This document shows positions 5,673-12,141 of a stretch of DNA of 13,293 nt, piece after piece; within the stretch, counting starts at the first letter, position 1, and every line of letters begins with the position of its first letter. This DNA is from T1SED10-198M sp003554345 [NCBI: Candidatus Sumerlaeota bacterium]. GTDB lineage: Bacteria; Sumerlaeota; T1SED10-198M. The notes below the pieces were generated by a model. That model did not search any database and had not been told where the DNA came from. It saw nothing but the letters and a program-made list of their open reading frames with translations. Both the position numbers and the translations under genes were made by a program. Location: assembly GCA_003554345.1 (NCBI GenBank), contig PWGE01000372.1, positions 1 to 13,293 of the forward strand, in the 5' to 3' direction.

Positions 5673-8600
5673 TCAGTAAAGATGCCAGTCTTCTATGGAA
5701 GACGGAGGTACCGTAACGCCTAATTCTCCGCCAACTGTGACACCTTCTTCCGTATAGACGGCACCCACTTCGTATTCTTCGTCCTGACTGTTACCGGAAC
5801 CGGTAAATATTTGATAAGGACCGCTGGAGAAAGAGGAAGGAGCATTATTATTATTATCGTGAACCAATAGAGTCCCTTCAGGAGTGATTTCTATGTGTGG
5901 TTTTCTGCCTGCGGTAATAGCGCTGTAATGAAATTCATGCTCGCTGCTCGATTCCAGACCGGATCCCAGGCGAATGGAGTTCCAGCCGCTTTCAGGGACG
6001 GTGTGATTATCCTCATGTACCTGTGTTCCGTTCACATAAAATTGAACGAAATTGGGATACTCCAGGTGAATTTCGACAAAATGCCATCCTCTCTGGCGAA
6101 CCATGGTGGTTTCATCCCATCCCTGTTCGTGCTCAGAACTACCTCCTTCCAGTATACGAATATTGTATGTATCGGAATCAGGCGTTCGATGAACGCCGAA
6201 AGCAAGAAGATTTTCCAGTTCGCCCGCTCCCCAGGAGCCTTCACTAAACGCGGCAAAACTGATAAAATTTCGAATATTGGTTGCCGTGGGATGGGCATCA
6301 TGCATCCAGAAGGTAAAGACCACAGGTTGATCTTCATTGACAACGAGAGGTTGGGGAAGGTTGTAAATCTGTGCCCGCTGTTCCTGGTCCTGCATAACAC
6401 TCTTTCCTCTGCCAAGGGGTGGTTGAAAGGACGCGTTAAGGATTAACGGATCCATTTCTTCGGATATAAGCGGCCAGGATTGAGTGAATTCCTGCTGGGT
6501 ATCATACGCCGAAAAATCATCATGAAAATCATCTTTTCCGTGTACTATCCAGCGGTCGGGATTGACTGCTTCGCTGGTATCATCGCTGTAATGGGCGATA
6601 CATGTATATTCGTACTGTGCACCTCGTTCCAGTTCGGTCTCTCCCTCGATTGTGAGATGGGTTAACATAACTTCCAGATCAAGAATGGTAATATTCCTGG
6701 ATGCTGTTTCAGTAACTCCATTATCAGTAAAGGAGGCGCTTAAGATACCTTCAAGGGGAATATCTTCAGTGGTTAATTCTCCATCTGAACTTATCTGGGC
6801 GGGCGGTTGAGAAGTATCTGTTTCCTTGTAAATAACGAGATCATCGTAATAGACGTTAAATTCATGAGTGGACGAAAGTTCTGATCCGAGACGTATGGTG
6901 TTCCATCCTGTATCAGGAACGTCATAAGGACCATCATATGCTAAGGTATCGTCAACATAAAACTCCACATCAGAAGAAAGGATACGGATGGTCATTTTTC
7001 TCCATCCGGTGGAGCGATCTATGCTGGTGGCTACCCAGTCGTCTTCCCTACATAGAGTTCGGGCTTTGTATTCAGGACCGCTGGGGTCATTATGTATTCC
7101 AAGTGCGAGCATATTTTCGAGGTCGCCTTCTCCCCAGGCTCCGCCGCTCCAGGAAGCCAGGCTGATAAAATGCCGGGCATTGGTCAGGTCGGGTTCGCTG
7201 TCATACATCCAGAATTCAATGACCAGCGGCATATCATCACTGCCCTGGTAGCTGTCCTCTAAGGCATAGTAGTTGGCTCGTAAATCATCATCCTGCATGG
7301 CGCTCTGCGTGCTGCGGACTTCCTCTGTGGAAAGGTGTAAACTTCCATCGCTGTGAGGCTCCCAGGCAGATTCAAAGGCTGACTGGTCGGCGTAAGCGGT
7401 AAAATCTTCAGAGAAAATATCGATTGTGTCTGGAACATCTAAATCCAGATCCCAGTCAACTGAGACCTCTTCATCGGTTCCGTCGCTGTAAAAAGCGCGG
7501 GCTGTATACTGATAGCTTCCGTTGAGGCTCAGGTCGGAAGGACCTTCTATCTGCAGGGCAGTCAGCTCAGGTTCTACTGTATAAGTGCCGCTGGTTTCAG
7601 GTGAGTCGTCCCAGTCCTCATGCGTGGCATATGCCCTGATTTCTTTCGTAGTGTACATGGGTACAGTAACAAGGATGGATTCTCCGGGTTCTCCGGAAAG
7701 AGCAGTTTCGCTGTCAGCAGGATCAGAACCATCGGTGGTATAGTGGATGACTGCCTCAGATGTGGGGCAACTTATCAGAACATCCTGGGGCGTTGAATAC
7801 ATCCCTGGTGACGGATCAAACACCGGAGCGGCAACACTTTCGATTTCGGTTAATCTGATCTGGTCGATGGCGAAGGCATTTGCTGTTTCTCCTGAAGTCA
7901 TTCCGTCAATTCGTATACGAATTGAATCACCGCTGGATAAATCAATCACACCGGTTTCTTCATATTGCCAGCTATCAACTGTCGATGTTTGCAAAGGTGT
8001 CTGGTCCAGAAGATCTTCATCCCGATAGACTTCAAAGTCTAAAGAATTGTCGATAGGATTATCTTTGTGACCATTCATGTAGTGAAAGGAAATAAAATAG
8101 GAACCGTCCTTTGGGGTAACATTTTCAAACTCAGCCTCAGTTATGGAACCCCAGGCACTGGCAGTCATTTCCAGGTACTGGTCTGTTTCTTCAGCGCCGC
8201 CGCTTGTAATCAGGGAAATATCATTGTATCCGTAATCTTCTCCGCCGCTCTGCCAGCGCGTCTTTAAGTCATTGGTATCTGTATACGACTCAAAGTCTTC
8301 GATCATTATTTCGTAGGATTCTCCCAGAATGACAGTTTGACTGGTACTACGGGTGGTGGGTTCTTCGTTGTATGTCGCCGATAAACGGATATTTGCGGCA
8401 GTATCGTAGGTCGTCAATGCACCATTTTCGCTGATCTGGGCGATACTGGAATCGGGAGCGGCTTCGGTATACACCTTTATATCATCGTAATACACTTCGA
8501 ACTCATCGGTGGAAGTGAGTCCCGAACCCAGGCGTATACTATTCCAGCCGTTTGCTGGCGGTTCGTAATCATCCGTGTAAGCGAGTTCCTCATCAACGTA

Positions 8601-10421
8601 ATATTCCACTTCTTCTGAAAGAATACGAACCTTCATGTTTCGCCAGCCGGCACTGCGGGGTATGGTTGTTCCTGCCCAATCTGAACCGCCCTCTACGGTT
8701 CGTATCTTGTAGTAATCGGCACTTTCATGGGGAGTATTATAGATTCCCATGGCGACCAGGTTTTCCAGTTCGCCGCTTCCCCACTCATTGCCTTCCCAGG
8801 CTGCCAGGCTGATAAAATGCCGGGCATTGGTCAGAGAGGGTTCGCTGTCATACATCCAGAATTCCAGGACGAGCGGTTCACTGTCTGTTCCGTGATAACC
8901 TTCTTCCAGGTTTTTAACACTGGCGTGGGCGGTATGATCTTGTTTTACACTGTGTCCTTCACCCGAGGAATGGGACTCATCATCAGTAAGTGTCAAACCA
9001 TCACCCTCAAGAGGCGTCCAAACTGCTTCGAACATCTGTTGAGACGTATAGGAATCGAATGTTTCATGAAGATAAGGTTCCATTGTCAGTGACCAATCGG
9101 GCGTTACAATGGCAGTGGAGCCGTCATTATAGATAGCGTTTGCTTCGTATTGATAGGTGGTATTAAAGGGAAGAGCGACCGGTCCACTGATCTCTATGCG
9201 GTTTAAGTGATGCATGGTTACTGTTGTTGTTGAGGATGGGGCAGACTCGGTTTGAGTGTCTGCACAGCGAGCCAGAGCCTGTATTTCATAGACTCCACCT
9301 TCTGTCCAGGTCCTGGAGGCGCTGGTACTGGCGGTCCACCCTTCGGTGGTTCCGTCGTCCCAATCATAGAAGTATTCTACATCTGCGCCACAGGAACATT
9401 CCGCGCCACCCGTGGAATAAGTATGAGCCTGGTGGGTTTGTCCGGTCAGTGTCCCGCTTAGAGCCTGAGGAGTGCTCACCACACATACAGGCGCTGAGGT
9501 TTCTTCCAGGTAATATTCTGCAAACCAGCCGGTAGTGCCGCATTCGTATAGTTCTACGTACCACCAGTTATTGTTTGTCCGGTATATTCCATTATCATCA
9601 TGGGATTGTACCTGGGCGATGGTATGTAGGGAAGCTCCTGTTATAACATCATAATCAGTTCCCGGTCCTTCGCGCAAATTCAGATTGGGATCGGCGGTTG
9701 TCTGAACCCAGTCTCCTGTATCAAATTCCGTCGATTTTGGAGGATCCGGGGTGGTACCATACCAGTCACAGGCAGCATGAAAATGTGCCTGGGCAATGAG
9801 TTCCCTTCCGCTTTCAAGGTAATGGAAGTTATAATTTTCATAATCATTTGAATGAAAATACCATTCGGGAAGAGCAATCGGCATGTGCGTCCATTCTCTG
9901 ATAATCCCGAAATGAAATCCGCGCCCTGCGTCCAGGCACTCTTTTATGCCCGGCCATCTTATGTTATCATGAACATCACTCTGGGCGCGATCCATTATAG
10001 CAATACCCCAGTTCCTGCTTGTGGTCGGATAGGGGTTTTGAGAACAGTAGTACACTTCAAAGCCTTCGGCAGCGGCTGGGCCTGCATTACTGTGAATACT
10101 GATTGCTAAATCCAGGTCCCAGCTGTTCAGCAGGTTACGCCGGTGAGCAATAGAATGATCCGTACCGTCAGTACGGGTTCGCGGCGCCCAGGCGCCGGCG
10201 TCTTCCATGAGTTCTTTGGTACGGTTGGCGTTTAAGCGCACCCATGTCCCTTCAGAAATATAGACGCCCTGATTGACGCCGTCTCCGTGTCCCGGATCCA
10301 GTCCTATTCTTCGCCCCTCCAATGGTTGAGCGTAAAGAAGGGGAAGGAAATAAAACAGAACCATGAAAAATGTCCAGAGTAAAAGTTTTGATGTATAATT
10401 CTTTTTTAACCCTCTCATCAT
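5673..10421 (-). CDS. Giant secreted N-acetylmuramoyl-L-alanine amidase with SH3b, PKD, Ig and lectin-like modules
   Basis: This 1582-residue exported protein has a signal peptide cut near LLYA (residue 31). Residues about 36-220 are an Amidase_3 domain, the zinc amidase fold that cuts the lactyl-peptide bond of peptidoglycan. The expected ligands and catalytic Glu are visible: DPGHG (H45), E57, SIHSN (H110) and LPEWYFHSN (E186). Next come an SH3b domain (237-306, with NLREGPG and GWF), a PKD-like domain (312-402) and an Ig-like BIG2 module with a LamG-like domain inserted (406-699). They are followed by a jelly-roll/CBM-like segment (702-862), a chitobiase C-terminal-like domain (864-949, IHYTTDGSDP) and two more nested modules (953-1248, 1254-1571). 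The protein ends SSIEDWHLY. Its size is far above ordinary amidases, so the tail probably binds wall or surface polymer. ATG 10421 overlaps the stop of the upstream gene, implying coupling; the second ATG (10418) fits the ribosome site better. Confidence 0.93.
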   Translation of the reverse strand: MMRGLKKNYTSKLLLWTFFMVLFYFLPLLYAQPLEGRRIGLDPGHGDGVNQGVYISEGTWVRLNANRTKELMEDAGAWAPRTRTDGTDHSIAHRRNLLNSWDLDLAISIHSNAGPAAAEGFEVYYCSQNPYPTTSRNWGIAIMDRAQSDVHDNIRWPGIKECLDAGRGFHFGIIREWTHMPIALPEWYFHSNDYENYNFHYLESGRELIAQAHFHAACDWYGTTPDPPKSTEFDTGDWVQTTADPNLNLREGPGTDYDVITGASLHTIAQVQSHDDNGIYRTNNNWWYVELYECGTTGWFAEYYLEETSAPVCVVSTPQALSGTLTGQTHQAHTYSTGGAECSCGADVEYFYDWDDGTTEGWTASTSASRTWTEGGVYEIQALARCADTQTESAPSSTTTVTMHHLNRIEISGPVALPFNTTYQYEANAIYNDGSTAIVTPDWSLTMEPYLHETFDSYTSQQMFEAVWTPLEGDGLTLTDDESHSSGEGHSVKQDHTAHASVKNLEEGYHGTDSEPLVLEFWMYDSEPSLTNARHFISLAAWEGNEWGSGELENLVAMGIYNTPHESADYYKIRTVEGGSDWAGTTIPRSAGWRNMKVRILSEEVEYYVDEELAYTDDYEPPANGWNSIRLGSGLTSTDEFEVYYDDIKVYTEAAPDSSIAQISENGALTTYDTAANIRLSATYNEEPTTRSTSQTVILGESYEIMIEDFESYTDTNDLKTRWQSGGEDYGYNDISLITSGGAEETDQYLEMTASAWGSITEAEFENVTPKDGSYFISFHYMNGHKDNPIDNSLDFEVYRDEDLLDQTPLQTSTVDSWQYEETGVIDLSSGDSIRIRIDGMTSGETANAFAIDQIRLTEIESVAAPVFDPSPGMYSTPQDVLISCPTSEAVIHYTTDGSDPADSETALSGEPGESILVTVPMYTTKEIRAYATHEDWDDSPETSGTYTVEPELTALQIEGPSDLSLNGSYQYTARAFYSDGTDEEVSVDWDLDLDVPDTIDIFSEDFTAYADQSAFESAWEPHSDGSLHLSTEEVRSTQSAMQDDDLRANYYALEDSYQGSDDMPLVIEFWMYDSEPDLTNARHFISLASWSGGAWGEGDLENMLALGIHNDPSGPEYKARTLCREDDWVATSIDRSTGWRKMTIRILSSDVEFYVDDTLAYDGPYDVPDTGWNTIRLGSELSSTHEFNVYYDDLVIYKETDTSQPPAQISSDGELTTEDIPLEGILSASFTDNGVTETASRNITILDLEVMLTHLTIEGETELERGAQYEYTCIAHYSDDTSEAVNPDRWIVHGKDDFHDDFSAYDTQQEFTQSWPLISEEMDPLILNASFQPPLGRGKSVMQDQEQRAQIYNLPQPLVVNEDQPVVFTFWMHDAHPTATNIRNFISFAAFSEGSWGAGELENLLAFGVHRTPDSDTYNIRILEGGSSEHEQGWDETTMVRQRGWHFVEIHLEYPNFVQFYVNGTQVHEDNHTVPESGWNSIRLGSGLESSSEHEFHYSAITAGRKPHIEITPEGTLLVHDNNNNAPSSFSSGPYQIFTGSGNSQDEEYEVGAVYTEEGVTVGGELGVTVPPSSIEDWHLY
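5709..6662 (-). repeat. Nested BIG2/LamG module 3 of the amidase
   Basis: Residues about 1254-1571. The Ig start (HLTIEG, YEYTCIAHYSDDTSE) is broken by a lectin-like segment (about 1298-1503: FTFWMHD, IRNFISFAAF, VQFYVNG, GWNSIRLGSGL) and resumes at IEITPEGTLLV and VGAVYTEEGVTV. It is the most diverged copy and carries an Asn- and Ser-rich insert (about 1522-1546) in the second Ig half. Confidence 0.8.
6678..7565 (-). repeat. Nested BIG2/LamG module 2 of the amidase
   Basis: Residues about 953-1248. The Ig first half (ALQIEGPSDLSL, YQYTARAFYSDGTDEEV) leads into a lectin-like segment (about 1000-1200, FWMYDSEPDLTNARHFISLA, VEFYVDD, GWNTIRLGSEL, VYYDD). The Ig second half then follows (AQISSDGELTT, LSASFTDNG, NITI). 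At DNA level it shares a 32-base exact match (7156-7187) and a 27-base exact match (7191-7217) with module 1 at one constant offset of 1647 bp, an in-frame 549 codons. It is also the closest relative of the relic at 5266-5634. Confidence 0.82.
8325..9206 (-). repeat. Nested BIG2/LamG module 1 of the amidase
   Basis: Residues about 406-699. The Ig first half (IEISGPVALPF, YQYEANAIYNDGSTAIVTPDW) is followed by a lectin-like segment (about 450-655, FWMYDSEPSLTNARHFISLA, VEYYVDE, GWNSIRLGSGL, VYYDD). The Ig second half (AQISENGALTT, LSATYNEEPTTRS, TVIL) follows. A canonical BIG2 domain would run directly from the tryptophan strand to the xxAxISxxGxLT strand; here about 210 residues intervene. Confidence 0.82.
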
Positions 10422-11677
10422 TATTTCCTCCCTTTCTTCGAATCATCCATAAAGTCGACTTCAAGCATGTAGATACTGCCCGAGAAAATATCCTCGGCTA
10501 CTATCCTGCTGCCATCCGGCGACCAGGAGGGATTCTGGAGGGCAACGCCTTCCTCAAAGGTTATCCGCTGACGATTTGTACCGTCTGCGCGAATAATGAA
10601 CAATTCCGACTGGAAAATATAATGTCCATCATCGATGGTAACCTCGTAAACCAGCCATTCACTATCGGGAGACCAGGCAAAACCAGTGCCTTCACCCACT
10701 TCGAACTGGGTGTCTCTTTCCAGGTCGTAAACCATTCCTCCGCCCGGCTCGACGGCACTCGTCAGGTATACAACCCTTTTTCCGTCCGGAGACATGACCT
10801 CCGCTCCGGCAACTTCACCGACAGATACTTTTTGGGATTTTCTGGCACCGTAGGATTTGAGGTATACGGCTCCTTCGCCGCTGATAACGTCTGAATAGGC
10901 CATGGTGACTTTTCTGTCTTCAAGGGATCTGACTCCTTCTACTTCGCGAATAGTTCTGCTGTCTATGCTCCTATCCCGCATAAAAACCAGAGAATCTTTC
11001 TCCCTGGTGATAATGGGGGTTCTCACGATTTCGTTTTCTTTTCCCTGGTAAATGGGTTGTACTTCCCCGGATTCCAGGTCATACTTTTGTATGGAATAGT
11101 TTACATCCCTTGTTTTATTGAAATCAACTGTTCGAAAGTAAACGGCATCCCTGTCGGAGACATAGGGTCTCCAGCTTGCAAGGTTGGCATCGCTGATCTT
11201 ACGCAATTCATTGCCGTCAATGTCACCTATCCAGATTCCTCTATAGCCCGGACTGCTTACAAGAATATTGTCACCATCTGCGGTAAATACCGGTGCAATA
11301 TACCTGTCTTCCAGTATTTTGTCTTTGCTTCGAACCTGGAATAAAGGTTCTTCCGGCGGTTTCTGATACTGAGGGTCACTCAATAAAGGAGACTCGCGCA
11401 TTTCGTGATATTCGCAGGGTTCCGGTGGTCCACTTTCCTGAGAATCATCACAACAAGAACAACCTTCGTCTGTCTGTGCATGTGATGAATGAGTGGTACC
11501 ATCATTATTGTTGTTCTCAACCTCAGCACTTCTTTCTGTTTCCTGGTACCCGGAATTGTGAAGAAGAGATTCTTCCTGCTGTTCATTGTTATGAGGGGAA
11601 GGTTCTTCTGCGATAACATTGTGTAGCGGCATAAAACAAAATACCGCTATAATAAAAAAAATAATTTTTATTAACAT
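10421..11677 (-). CDS. Secreted TolB/PD40-type beta-propeller protein
   Basis: The 418-residue protein starts at ATG 11677 behind AAAGGAGA (5 nt spacer). Residues 1-23 are a signal peptide (cut near NVIA). Residues 24-120 are a hydrophilic, Asn/Glu/Ser-rich linker with a cysteine cluster (C73, C75, C76, C88). Residues about 125-407 form a beta-propeller of the WD40-like PD40/TolB type: DGDNILVSSPG with IWIGDIDGNELRKIS (135-162), SPDGKRVVYLTS (296-307), AWSPDSEWLVYE (334-345) and WSPDGSRIVAED (385-396). Such domains bind partner proteins; TolB itself works in the Tol-Pal envelope system, but this is not TolB because the TolB N-terminal domain is missing and a low-complexity linker takes its place. 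Its stop (TAA, 10423-10421) shares one base with the start of the amidase gene, so the two are probably made together and may interact. It lacks the aromatic C-terminal tail and ends in basic residues. Confidence 0.85.
   Translation of the reverse strand: MLIKIIFFIIAVFCFMPLHNVIAEEPSPHNNEQQEESLLHNSGYQETERSAEVENNNNDGTTHSSHAQTDEGCSCCDDSQESGPPEPCEYHEMRESPLLSDPQYQKPPEEPLFQVRSKDKILEDRYIAPVFTADGDNILVSSPGYRGIWIGDIDGNELRKISDANLASWRPYVSDRDAVYFRTVDFNKTRDVNYSIQKYDLESGEVQPIYQGKENEIVRTPIITREKDSLVFMRDRSIDSRTIREVEGVRSLEDRKVTMAYSDVISGEGAVYLKSYGARKSQKVSVGEVAGAEVMSPDGKRVVYLTSAVEPGGGMVYDLERDTQFEVGEGTGFAWSPDSEWLVYEVTIDDGHYIFQSELFIIRADGTNRQRITFEEGVALQNPSWSPDGSRIVAEDIFSGSIYMLEVDFMDDSKKGRK
10427..10432 (-). promoter_or_regulatory. 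Ribosome binding site of the amidase gene
   Basis: GGGAGG on the minus strand lies inside the last codons of the propeller gene, 5 nt before the first ATG (10421) and 8 nt before the second (10418). The spacing favours the second ATG, which would give MRGLKKNY as the start; the first, in TAATG, allows termination-reinitiation. The two differ by one residue. Confidence 0.7.
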
Positions 11678-11711
11678 GAAAATCTCCTTTCTAAAAAATT
11701 ATTAAAGAATT

Positions 11712-11743
11712 TAAATATTTCCTGTTTATTGTGAAATCTATTG
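11712..11743 (-). promoter_or_regulatory. Putative promoter region of the propeller-amidase operon
   Basis: The 11-mer CAATAGATTTC (minus strand, 11743-11733) recurs exactly from the upstream region of the C25 gene. Eighteen bases downstream of its internal ATAGAT is TATTTA (11717-11712), a plausible -10, 35 bp before the start codon. TTTCAC-17-TAAATT, overlapping, is an alternative reading. No element is a strong sigma-70 match. Confidence 0.35.
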
Positions 11744-11944
11744 AAAATAATTTTAACCGAAAAGAAAAGGAGTGCAAGTTGCAATTATATTAAAATATTA
11801 TTTTTATCCAGCTAAGAACTGTTGCATCTTGCGTTTGAATTGTTTTGCTTAACTTTTCGTATTTTTTTAAAGTCAATAACTTACGTCAATGATTCGTCTT
11901 TTAAAAAAGTATCCTGCAAAATATATGGTAAAGAAGTGGTAAAA

Positions 11945-12040
11945 GTGAACAGTTATAATAAAAATTGGAGAGCTCAGGATAAGGAAGATGAAAACATGCC
12001 AGTAGAAAAACATAAATATATGAGTGGATTTGACGGTTGA
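11945..12040 (+). CDS. Doubtful small ORF on the plus strand (31 codons from GTG)
   Basis: A frame open from a TTG at 11822 has a hydrophilic, coding-looking end (VNSYNKNWRAQDKEDENMP, then VEKHKYMSGFDG). A GTG at 11945 could start a 31-residue product, but the upstream GTGG is a poor ribosome site. After the TGA at 12038 the same frame continues with KDLVEDFLIR to TAA (12071-12073), just ahead of a T8 run. I do not recognise the product. It could be a true small protein, the decayed end of a larger gene, or chance in AT-rich DNA. It is the only plus-strand frame in a non-coding stretch that merits mention. Confidence 0.2.
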   Translation: MNSYNKNWRAQDKEDENMPVEKHKYMSGFDG

Positions 12041-12044
12041 AAAG

Positions 12045-12084
12045 ATCTGGTAGAAGATTTTCTAATCAGATAATGCTTTTTTTT
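12045..12084 (+). terminator. Weak hairpin plus T8 on the plus strand
   Basis: ATCTG/CAGAT (5 bp), a 1x2 internal loop and TAGAA/TTCTA (5 bp) with a GATT loop span 12045-12071. They are followed by AATGC and eight T (12077-12084). The stem is AT-rich and the T-run is offset by 5 bases, so it would be a weak terminator for any plus-strand transcript such as the small ORF before it. Confidence 0.3.
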
Positions 12085-12095
12085 GAAGGAAAAGG

Positions 12096-12129
12096 CCATC
12101 TCTCGCTTTCCTGAAAAAGCGAGAGATGG
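12096..12129 (-). terminator. Terminator hairpin after the alpha-mannosidase gene
   Basis: Fourteen-base perfect arms (12096-12109 and 12116-12129, core CCATCTCTCGCTTT) with a 6-base loop start 12 bp past the mannosidase stop codon. On the minus strand the stem is followed by the pyrimidine-rich CCTTTTCCTT instead of a pure T-run. The stem is strong and the position is right for a terminator. Confidence 0.75.
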
Positions 12130-12141
12130 AGGTCTTTGCAT

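Larger units (their letters stand above)
11678..12141. other. AT-rich intergenic region
   Basis: These 464 bases separate the mannosidase gene from the propeller gene. They hold the leader and probable promoter of the propeller gene (11678-11750), a doubtful small plus-strand frame (11945-12040), a weak plus-strand hairpin with T8 (12045-12084) and the terminator-like hairpin of the mannosidase gene (12096-12129). The region is clearly richer in A and T than the flanking genes. No other gene or repeat was recognised. Confidence 0.6.

Noticed and set aside
5708-10318. Treating the modules as a sign of a mobile element or phage
   Set aside because: No transposase, integrase, terminal inverted repeats or target duplications are seen; the repeats are in-frame protein modules.
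10370-10894. 174-codon plus-strand frame across the propeller/amidase junction
   Set aside because: It is antisense to two well-supported genes and has no domain or ribosome site of its own.
12038-12071. TGA followed by a hairpin as a selenocysteine insertion site
   Set aside because: The stem is AT-rich, the apical loop lies very close to the TGA, and the product is not a known selenoprotein; a weak terminator explains the hairpin and T8 better.
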